Below, in pieces: positions 1 through 4,869 of a DNA stretch of 5,790 nt. Positions within the stretch are counted from its first letter, which is position 1. Each line of letters begins with the position of its first letter. Under the pieces are notes generated by a model. The model had not been told where the DNA came from. It worked only from the letters and a program-made list of their open reading frames with translations, and ran no database searches. Where the stretch lies: contig CAMWLB010000201.1 of assembly GCA_947174985.1 (NCBI GenBank), positions 1 to 5,790 of the forward strand, given 5' to 3'. A program made the position numbers and the translations under genes. This stretch comes from an uncultured Lachnospiraceae bacterium (GTDB lineage: Bacteria > Bacillota > Clostridia > Lachnospirales > Lachnospiraceae).

Positions 1-274
1 AAATAAATGAGTGAATTTTGACATCCTATCACCATGTCATTGCTCCTGTAACGCATTTTACCATATCATTCTCCTATTGCAGCATCACTGATTAGTCTAG
101 TTGTTAATCCTCAGTTCCCTCATTATCATCTGTATTTTTAAATCTCAGTATTTCCTTCCACAACTCAAACTCTAATAATTACTTCTTTCTTTAGAAAATG
201 TTTATAATTTTCTTATTGCATTTAGTGTTCTCTGTGTTATAGTATCAATAGAACAAGGAAAGGAGGCTATTACA
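1..274. other. AT-rich intergenic leader upstream of clpB, no supported gene
   Basis: This stretch has no credible open reading frame on either strand. The first 180 bases of the + strand are strikingly poor in G (about 17 G against about 43 C by hand count), so the opposite strand is purine-rich. On the - strand, a 24-codon run between two stop codons (stops at 179-181 and 104-106) would read as a hydrophilic, acidic protein tail (LLEFELWKEILRF...EGTED). It has no start codon and is too short to call a gene or a remnant. I see no CIRCE element (TTAGCACTC-N9-GAGTGCTAA) and no tandem CtsR heptads (GGTCAAA), which often precede clpB in Firmicutes. The last 60 bases hold the probable clpB promoter and ribosome binding site, listed separately. 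Confidence 0.6.
216..243 (+). promoter_or_regulatory. Candidate clpB promoter (extended -10)
   Basis: TTGCAT (216-221) is followed after 16 bp by TATAGT (238-243), which matches the -10 consensus at five of six positions. A TG dinucleotide one base upstream (235-236) gives an extended -10. The -35 is weak (three of six). Transcription would start near 250 and leave a short leader of about 25 nt that contains AAAGGAGG at 259-266, 8 bp before the clpB ATG. The arrangement suggests SigA-type transcription. No heat-shock repressor operator is visible around it. Confidence 0.5.
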
Positions 275-2857
275 ATGAATACTTCAAAATTCACGCAGAA
301 GTCCATGGAAGCCGTGGAGGGATGCCAGAAGCTGGCTTATGAATATGGGAATCAGGAAATAGAACAGGAGCATTTGCTCTATAGCCTTTTAACCATAGAA
401 GACAGTCTGATTTTAAAACTGATCGAAAAAATGGAGATTAATAAGGAGCACTTTCTCGGGCGTGTCGAGGAAGCGCTGCAAAAGAGGGTCAAGGTGCAGG
501 GCGGCGAGCTGCATGTGGGCGCTGATTTGAACAAGGCGCTTTTGTCCGCTGAGGATGAGGCGAAGCGGCTTGGGGACGAGTATGTCTCCGTGGAGCATCT
601 CTTCCTTTCCATGCTGCAGAATCCAAATAAAGCAATCAAGGAAATTTTCAGGGAATACGGCATCACCAGAGAGCGTTTTCTGCAGGCTCTTTCTACAGTG
701 AGAGGCAATCAGAGAGTCACCAGCGACAATCCCGAGGCAACCTACGACACGCTGGCAAAATACGGACAGGAGCTTGTGGAAAAGGCAAGGGAGCAGAAAC
801 TTGACCCCGTGATTGGGCGCGACGGCGAAATCCGCAACATTATCCGTATCCTTTCGCGAAAGACCAAAAACAATCCGGTGCTTATCGGGGAACCGGGCGT
901 CGGCAAAACGGCGGTGGTAGAGGGACTGGCACAGCGTATCGTGCGGGGCGACGTGCCGCAGGGACTGAAGGACAAAAAGATTTTTGCGCTGGATATGGGT
1001 GCACTGGTTGCAGGCGCCAAGTACCGGGGTGAATTTGAAGAGCGTTTAAAGGCGGTGCTGGAGGAGGTCAAAAAGAGCGACGGACAGATTATCCTCTTTA
1101 TAGACGAGCTGCATACCATTGTGGGCGCGGGTAAGACGGACGGCGCGCTGGATGCCGGCAATATGTTAAAACCCATGCTGGCAAGGGGCGAGCTGCACTG
1201 CATCGGTGCGACCACGCTGGACGAGTATCGGCAGTATATTGAAAAAGATGCGGCATTGGAGCGGCGTTTTCAGCCGGTTATGGTGGATGAGCCTACCGTG
1301 GAGGACACGGTCTCCATTCTGCGCGGTTTAAAGGAGCGGTATGAGGTATATCACGGCGTGAAAATCATGGACAATGCCCTTGTGAGCGCCGCCATTTTAT
1401 CCAACCGCTATATCACGGACCGTTTTCTGCCGGACAAAGCGATTGATTTGGTGGACGAGGCCTGCGCCTTGATTAAGACGGAGCTAGACTCCATGCCCAC
1501 CGAGTTGGATGAGCTGCAGAGGAAAATCATGCAGCTTGAGATAGAAGAAGCCGCGCTGAAAAAGGAAGATGACCGTCTCAGTCAAGACCGATTGAGCAGC
1601 CTGCAGAAGGAGCTTGCGGAGATGAAAGAAGAGTTTGCAGGCAAAAAAGCACAGTGGGACAATGAGAAGGCTTCCGTAGACAGGCTTTCCAAGCTGCGCG
1701 AGGAGATAGAAGAAATAAACGGGCAGATTCAGATTGCGCAGCGGGAGGGCAATCTGGAAAAGGCGGCAGAGCTTTCCTACGGGAAGATGCCGGCGCTGAA
1801 AAAGCAATTGGAGATGGAAGAAGAGCAGATAAGAAGCACGGAGCTTTCTCTTGTGCATGAGAGTGTATCGGAGGAGGAAATTGCCCGTATTGTATCCCGC
1901 TGGACGGGGATTCCCGTGACAAAGCTGACAGAGAGCGAGCGGAACAAGACGCTGCACCTGGACGCAGAGCTGCACAGAAGCGTCGTGGGACAGGACGAGG
2001 GTGTGACAAAGGTGTCAGAAGCGATTATACGCTCCAAGGCGGGGATTAAAGACCCGTCAAAACCGATTGGCTCCTTCCTGTTTTTAGGACCTACCGGCGT
2101 GGGTAAGACAGAGCTTGCCAAGTCCCTTGCAAGAGCGCTCTTTGATGATGAAAACAATATGGTGCGCATCGATATGAGCGAATATATGGAGAAATACGCG
2201 GTATCCCGCCTGATTGGAGCGCCTCCCGGATATGTGGGCTATGAGGAGGGTGGACAGTTAACTGAAGCAGTCAGAAGAAAGCCTTACTCGGTTGTGCTGT
2301 TTGATGAGATTGAAAAGGCGCATCCCGATGTGTTTAATGTGCTCTTACAGGTATTGGACGATGGACGGATCACGGATTCGCAGGGGCGCACTGTGGATTT
2401 CAAAAATACAATCCTCATTATGACTTCCAATATCGGTGCACAGTATCTGCTGGATGGCATCAGCGGGGACGGCAGTATTCTGCCGCAGGCAGAGGAGCGG
2501 GTGATGGAGGACTTGCGCAGATCCTTCCGCCCTGAGTTTTTAAACCGTCTCGATGAGACCATACTCTTTAAGCCGCTGACGAAGGACAATATCGGCAGTA
2601 TCGTAAATCTGATTATGGCGGATTTAAACAGGCGGCTGTCCGACAGAGAACTGCATGTGGTTTTAAGCGACGATGCAAAGCAGTTTATTGTGGACAATGC
2701 CTATGAACCGGTTTATGGCGCAAGACCGTTGAAGCGCTATATCCAGAAGTATGTAGAGACGCTCTCTGCCAAGCTGATTCTTGCCGGCGAGGTGGGCGAG
2801 GGCGATACGATACGGATAGAGCTTGAGGACGGCGCTCTCACTGCGCGAGCAGAATAG
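275..2857 (+). CDS. clpB: ATP-dependent protein disaggregase ClpB (Hsp104 family)
   Basis: ClpB is a cytoplasmic hexameric AAA+ chaperone. It threads aggregated proteins through its central pore and, with DnaK/DnaJ/GrpE, returns them to the folding pool. The 860-residue length is normal for the family. Visible in order: a two-repeat Clp N domain (about 1-145); the first AAA+ module with Walker A GEPGVGKT (205-212), pore loop KYRG (249-252, Tyr250), Walker B with D277-E278 and arginine-finger pair R330-R331; a long charged coiled-coil middle domain (about 400-525), the ClpB hallmark; and the second AAA+ module with Walker A GPTGVGKT (605-612), pore loop GYVGY (652-656), Walker B D677-E678 and arginine finger R758 in the FLNRLDE motif. 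The middle domain, and the absence of an evident ClpP-binding IGF loop, argue for ClpB over ClpC or ClpA. The ATG at 275 is fixed by AAAGGAGG at 259-266. All catalytic motifs are intact. The 3' end overlaps the convergent degV gene by 20 bp. Confidence 0.98.
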   Translation: MNTSKFTQKSMEAVEGCQKLAYEYGNQEIEQEHLLYSLLTIEDSLILKLIEKMEINKEHFLGRVEEALQKRVKVQGGELHVGADLNKALLSAEDEAKRLGDEYVSVEHLFLSMLQNPNKAIKEIFREYGITRERFLQALSTVRGNQRVTSDNPEATYDTLAKYGQELVEKAREQKLDPVIGRDGEIRNIIRILSRKTKNNPVLIGEPGVGKTAVVEGLAQRIVRGDVPQGLKDKKIFALDMGALVAGAKYRGEFEERLKAVLEEVKKSDGQIILFIDELHTIVGAGKTDGALDAGNMLKPMLARGELHCIGATTLDEYRQYIEKDAALERRFQPVMVDEPTVEDTVSILRGLKERYEVYHGVKIMDNALVSAAILSNRYITDRFLPDKAIDLVDEACALIKTELDSMPTELDELQRKIMQLEIEEAALKKEDDRLSQDRLSSLQKELAEMKEEFAGKKAQWDNEKASVDRLSKLREEIEEINGQIQIAQREGNLEKAAELSYGKMPALKKQLEMEEEQIRSTELSLVHESVSEEEIARIVSRWTGIPVTKLTESERNKTLHLDAELHRSVVGQDEGVTKVSEAIIRSKAGIKDPSKPIGSFLFLGPTGVGKTELAKSLARALFDDENNMVRIDMSEYMEKYAVSRLIGAPPGYVGYEEGGQLTEAVRRKPYSVVLFDEIEKAHPDVFNVLLQVLDDGRITDSQGRTVDFKNTILIMTSNIGAQYLLDGISGDGSILPQAEERVMEDLRRSFRPEFLNRLDETILFKPLTKDNIGSIVNLIMADLNRRLSDRELHVVLSDDAKQFIVDNAYEPVYGARPLKRYIQKYVETLSAKLILAGEVGEGDTIRIELEDGALTARAE

Positions 2858-3707
2858 AAACGCCGATTCCGCAAGCACCTACGCCAACATGGCAGGCGAT
2901 GCTGCAGGAAAGAGGAGAATAATAGACGGAGGCATGGGGAAATTCAGACTGAACCAGGCTGCGCCATGCCTCTGCTTCCTCTTCTGTTTCAAAGGTGCCG
3001 GCGGTTGCGAACCGGAGCCTGTCTGCAGGCACATCTGCAAAGCGTGTTGCGATATCCTGTTTTAGCGCTTCTATCATTTTTCGCTCACTCTGCTTCATTC
3101 CCCTTACTTTTGCAAACAAATCCAGCTTGTCGCCCTGAATCGTCAGTACAGGCTTAATATTCAAGATGCCTGCGATGGCGGCGGCTGAAGGGGTAATGCG
3201 TCCGCTCTTCTTCAGATATTCCAGAGAATTGACTGTAATATAAATACTTGCGTCATAGGAGGAAGCCTCCAGCCGCGCCTTGATTTCTTTGGCATGGATG
3301 CCGCTGTCTGCAAGTCTTTTGGCGTCATATACAGATTCCATCAAAGTGACGGAAATCCGGTGATTGTCCACGACGAACACTTTTCCGTTATAGTCTGTGG
3401 CAAGCTGCATGGCGTTTTCACAGGAGCCGCTCAGGCTGCTTGACATGGGAATATAGACAATTTCATCATAGCCGTCCTGAAAAACGGTATCCCAAAGACT
3501 GATAATGCTGCCGGGGGAAGGCTGGGAGGAGGAAACCTCCCTGTGGTTATTCATCGCTTCATATAATCCGGCGTTGGTGATATCCTCACCTTCCAGATAA
3601 CAATTATCTTCTACAATAACGGGCATAGGGAGCACATAAATTCCCTTTCTTCTGCCTTCTTCTACCGTAATTCCACTGTTGGTATCTGTTACAACTGCTG
3701 TTCTCAT
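2838..3707 (-). CDS. DegV family protein (FakB-like fatty-acid-binding protein)
   Basis: This is a complete 289-residue DegV protein; the family is usually about 280-290 residues. DegV/FakB proteins are cytoplasmic. They bury one fatty acid and present its carboxylate to the kinase FakA, which makes acyl-phosphate for phospholipid synthesis. Visible hallmarks: the N-terminal strand and D/S motif VVTDTNSGI (5-13), the SSSQPSPGS motif (59-67) whose Ser/Thr contacts the fatty acid carboxylate, PMSSSLSGS (87-95), LEYLKKSGRI in the C-terminal domain, and CHVGVGACGIG near the end. The last matches the usual H-x-GPGA-x-G motif with Val in place of Pro. The start is supported by AAAGGAA (complement of 3719-3725) 11 bp upstream. 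No fakA gene lies in the window, so the kinase would be encoded elsewhere. The gene is divergent from the tetR-type gene and its predicted promoter contains a candidate operator. Substrate preference cannot be read from the sequence. Confidence 0.95.
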   Translation of the reverse strand: MRTAVVTDTNSGITVEEGRRKGIYVLPMPVIVEDNCYLEGEDITNAGLYEAMNNHREVSSSQPSPGSIISLWDTVFQDGYDEIVYIPMSSSLSGSCENAMQLATDYNGKVFVVDNHRISVTLMESVYDAKRLADSGIHAKEIKARLEASSYDASIYITVNSLEYLKKSGRITPSAAAIAGILNIKPVLTIQGDKLDLFAKVRGMKQSERKMIEALKQDIATRFADVPADRLRFATAGTFETEEEAEAWRSLVQSEFPHASVYYSPLSCSIACHVGVGACGIGVSILLAQ

Positions 3708-3741
3708 AAATGTATTGGTTCCTTTCGGCGTCGATTACTTG

Positions 3742-3772
3742 GTAAAAACAACGTGAAACAACTGTATCACAT
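3742..3772 (+). repeat. 31-nt direct repeat, copy 1 (degV side)
   Basis: Bases 3742-3772 and 3904-3934 match at 28 of 31 positions with an offset of exactly 162 bp. The 17-nt core GTGAAACAACTGTATCA (3753-3769) is identical in both. Both copies have the same orientation. This copy overlaps the predicted degV promoter, while copy 2 overlaps the predicted tetR promoter, so the repeat is best read as a duplicated regulatory site rather than a mobile-element remnant. Confidence 0.85.
3753..3770. promoter_or_regulatory. Candidate TetR operator A over the degV -10
   Basis: GTGAAACA-AC-TGTATCAC is an 18-bp near-palindrome. The left half GTGAAACA and the reverse complement of the right half (GTGATACA) agree at seven of eight positions, around a 2-bp centre. 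It completely covers the predicted degV -10 hexamer (3761-3766 on the complementary strand), so a bound repressor would block polymerase. Length, symmetry and placement in a divergent gap fit a TetR-family operator. That the regulator encoded at 4000-4566 binds here is inference. Confidence 0.65.
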
Positions 3773-3789
3773 CAAAAGGAAACTGGCAA
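3761..3789 (-). promoter_or_regulatory. Candidate degV promoter
   Basis: Read on the - strand, TTGCCA (complement of 3784-3789) is followed after 17 bp by TACAGT (complement of 3761-3766), preceded by TGA, which makes an extended -10. Each hexamer matches consensus at four or more of six positions and the spacing is ideal. Transcription would begin near 3754, giving a leader of about 47 nt before the degV ATG. The -10 lies inside operator A. Confidence 0.55.
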
Positions 3790-3796
3790 GGGGCGT

Positions 3797-3829
3797 ACAT
3801 GATACAAAAAACCTTGTTTTGTATCATGT
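3797..3829. repeat. 13-bp perfect inverted repeat, candidate extra operator
   Basis: ACATGATACAAAA (3797-3809) is the exact reverse complement of TTTTGTATCATGT (3817-3829), with a 7-nt centre. It sits between the two divergent promoters, upstream of both -35 regions, so it should not be transcribed from either. This argues against a terminator or attenuator, and no U-tract follows it. Each arm contains the half-site ATGATACA (3799-3806; mirrored at 3820-3827) seen in operator B. The half-site centres are 21 bp apart, about two helical turns, against 10 bp in operators A and B. A role as an auxiliary binding site is inference. Confidence 0.7.
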
Positions 3830-3882
3830 TTGACACGATTGTATTTTGTTCTGCACAGGTAGTATCATTTATATCATTAGAA

Positions 3883-3911
3883 TTGACAAAGTTCTGAAAG
3901 CATGTTAAAAC
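3883..3911 (+). promoter_or_regulatory. Candidate promoter of the TetR-family gene
   Basis: A perfect TTGACA (3883-3888) is followed after 17 bp by TAAAAC (3906-3911), four of six against TATAAT. A TG at 3903-3904 forms an extended -10. Transcription would start at about 3918, inside operator B, leaving a leader of about 80 nt before the ATG at 4000. This arrangement is typical of negative autoregulation by TetR proteins. Confidence 0.6.
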
Positions 3912-3934
3912 AATGTGAAACAACTGTATCATAT
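3904..3934 (+). repeat. 31-nt direct repeat, copy 2 (tetR side)
   Basis: This is the partner of 3742-3772, with 28 of 31 identities. The differences fall at 3906, 3914 and 3932. The identical core spans 3915-3931. Confidence 0.85.
3915..3932. promoter_or_regulatory. Candidate TetR operator B at the tetR start point
   Basis: GTGAAACA-AC-TGTATCAT is the same near-palindrome as operator A with one base changed at the last position. Its left half and the reverse complement of its right half (ATGATACA) agree at six of eight positions. It begins 4 bp after the predicted -10 and covers the predicted start of transcription, so binding would block the tetR promoter. Assignment to the adjacent regulator is inferred from position and symmetry. 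Confidence 0.65.
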
Positions 3935-3999
3935 ATGGATGCAGGAGTTGATTTATAAGTATTTTACAGCGTAAATATTGCAGGAAAGGAAAAGCAGAT

Positions 4000-4566
4000 A
4001 TGGATAAGCGGAAGGAAGAGAATATTCGGGTCAAAAAAAGTATCACGGAGGCTTTGTTTAAGCTGATGCATGAGAAAAGCTTTTCGGATATTTCCATTAC
4101 GGAAATTATCCGTTCTGCAAAGGTGGCAAGAGCTTCTTTCTATCGAAACTATGACTCCAAAGAGAATGTGCTTTTGACGCTGATTGAAAATATACTGGAG
4201 CAGTTCCGTTCCGGCATTGACTGCAATGAGGACAATTATTATACCTATCAGAATGTCTACAGCAGCTTTGCCTACTTTAAAAAGTACGGGGATTTTCTGG
4301 TGGATTTGTATTTGTTTGGTTATGGCTCCATTCTGTTGGAAAAGCTGAATCAGTTCCACGAAGAGGTTGCTGGCACTATGCCGAACAGTTCGATTGAGCG
4401 GTACAAGCTTTATATGTACATGGGCGCCCTGTTTAACACGGCGATTATATGGGTTCAGAACGGCGCGAAGGAGAGTATTGAGGATATCACGGATATCTTC
4501 TGCAGGACGTGTGGTATCCCTGCCGTCAATACTCCTTACGCAGCAAAAAATCCGCCAAATGCATGA
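4000..4566 (+). CDS. TetR/AcrR-family transcriptional regulator
   Basis: The 188-residue protein has the normal size for a TetR-family dimeric repressor. The N-terminal DNA-binding domain (about 10-57) is clear: a first helix (KKSITEALFKLMHEKS), the FSDISITEII segment, and the helix-turn-helix SAKVARASFYRNYDSKENVL with the characteristic FYRNY/K pattern. The rest should be the helical ligand-binding and dimerisation region. It is rich in aromatic residues (YTYQNVYSSFAYFKKY, LYLFGYG), as expected for a hydrophobic pocket, but the ligand cannot be named. The ATG at 4000 is supported by AGGAAAGGA (3982-3990) 9 bp upstream. The gene is divergent from degV across a 292-bp gap with two copies of an 18-bp near-palindrome, one on each promoter, which suggests it represses itself and degV. 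An acyl-type ligand would fit a fatty-acid-binding neighbour, but this is speculation. Confidence 0.93.
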   Translation: MDKRKEENIRVKKSITEALFKLMHEKSFSDISITEIIRSAKVARASFYRNYDSKENVLLTLIENILEQFRSGIDCNEDNYYTYQNVYSSFAYFKKYGDFLVDLYLFGYGSILLEKLNQFHEEVAGTMPNSSIERYKLYMYMGALFNTAIIWVQNGAKESIEDITDIFCRTCGIPAVNTPYAAKNPPNA

Positions 4567-4620
4567 TTTTGATGCCGTTGATGTTAGAATCGGCAAAGAG
4601 GGAAAACGGCTGAAAAAGCC

Positions 4621-4649
4621 TTGAATCCATTACGCCTTAAGTCTATAAT
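4621..4649 (+). promoter_or_regulatory. Candidate promoter of the DUF4250-ASKHA pair
   Basis: TTGAAT (4621-4626) and a perfect TATAAT (4644-4649) are separated by exactly 17 bp. Transcription would start near 4656, leaving a leader of about 40 nt before the DUF4250 ATG. The hexamers rule out the upstream in-frame TTG (4621) and ATG (4648) codons as starts for transcripts from this promoter. It should drive both the small gene and the overlapping ASKHA gene. Confidence 0.7.
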
Positions 4650-4650
4650 G

Positions 4651-4661
4651 ATGATACAGTT
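4651..4661. promoter_or_regulatory. Candidate operator half-site at the DUF4250 promoter
   Basis: ATGATACAGTT (4651-4661) starts two bases after the -10 and covers the predicted start point. TGATACAGTT is the exact reverse complement of AACTGTATCA, found in both operators A and B. The other half of the palindrome is not conserved here, since TCCACTTA replaces the expected TGTTTCAC. It is therefore at best a single half-site or a weak operator, and chance is possible. Confidence 0.4.
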
Positions 4662-4695
4662 CCACTTAAGGAGCGGATGGAAAGGAAAGAATCAT

Positions 4696-4869
4696 ATGGT
4701 GCCAAAGGACCCGGTGATGCTGCTCAGCTTTGTAAATATGAAGCTGCGGGATTTTTATCAGGATGTGGACGAGCTGTGCAGCCAGCTCGATATTGACAGA
4801 AAAGAGCTGGAAGAAAAACTGGCGGGGATAGATTATCATTATGACGGAGAAACCAACCAATTTGTTTAA
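4696..4869 (+). CDS. DUF4250 domain-containing small protein
   Basis: This 57-residue protein matches the DUF4250 family of small Clostridial proteins by its opening PKDPVMLLSFVNMKLRD and the later DELCSQLDIDRKELEEKLAGIDYHYD. The function of the family is not known to me. The pattern, a short helix followed by LCSQLDIDRKELEEKLAGIDY, resembles a compact helix-turn-helix fold, so a small regulatory or adaptor role is possible but unproved. There is no signal peptide, membrane segment or cysteine pair. The ATG at 4696 is chosen over in-frame starts at 4621 (TTG) and 4648 (ATG) because those overlap the promoter and because family similarity begins here; AAAGGAAAG (4681-4689) lies 6 bp upstream. 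A stronger AAGGAG (4668-4673) is too distant for this start and just precedes an out-of-frame ATG at 4677 whose frame closes after 39 codons. The gene overlaps the ASKHA gene by 29 bp in the +1 frame, which suggests translational coupling. Confidence 0.85.
   Translation: MVPKDPVMLLSFVNMKLRDFYQDVDELCSQLDIDRKELEEKLAGIDYHYDGETNQFV

Larger units (their letters stand above)
4567..4695. other. Intergenic region between the TetR gene and the DUF4250 gene
   Basis: The first half holds only weak dyads: TGCCG/CGGCA at 4573-4595 and GGCT-GAAAA-AGCC at 4608-4620. Neither is followed by a run of T, so no convincing terminator follows the regulator gene and some read-through into the DUF4250 gene is possible. 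The second half carries a near-consensus promoter and a single candidate operator half-site, listed separately. Confidence 0.6.

Noticed and set aside
18..23. Perfect TTGACA as a -35 element
   Set aside because: No acceptable -10 lies 15-19 bp downstream.
104..181. Possible gene remnant on the - strand (24 codons between two stops)
   Set aside because: It looks protein-like but has no start codon, is very short, and adjacent frames are full of stops; chance cannot be excluded.
242..247. GTATCA at the predicted clpB start point as another TetR half-site
   Set aside because: Only six bases match, the flanks do not fit the palindrome, and a few such hexamers are expected by chance in a window of this length.
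2823..3065. 80-codon open frame on the + strand after clpB
   Set aside because: It lies wholly antisense to the well-supported degV gene apart from its start inside clpB, has no ribosome binding site, and its product resembles no family.
3797..3829. Inverted repeat as a transcription terminator
   Set aside because: It is AT-rich, lacks a following T-tract on either strand, and lies upstream of both predicted divergent promoters.
3964..4596. 210-codon open frame on the - strand opposite the TetR-family gene
   Set aside because: It is a shadow of the TetR gene, whose helix-turn-helix, size and ribosome binding site are clear; the antisense product has no recognisable domain.
4573..4620. Rho-independent terminator after the TetR-family gene
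   Set aside because: The available stems are only 4-6 bp and none is followed by a T-run.
4621..4695. N-terminal extension of the DUF4250 protein from TTG 4621 or ATG 4648
   Set aside because: These codons overlap the -35 and -10 elements of a near-consensus promoter, and DUF4250 similarity begins only at the ATG at 4696.
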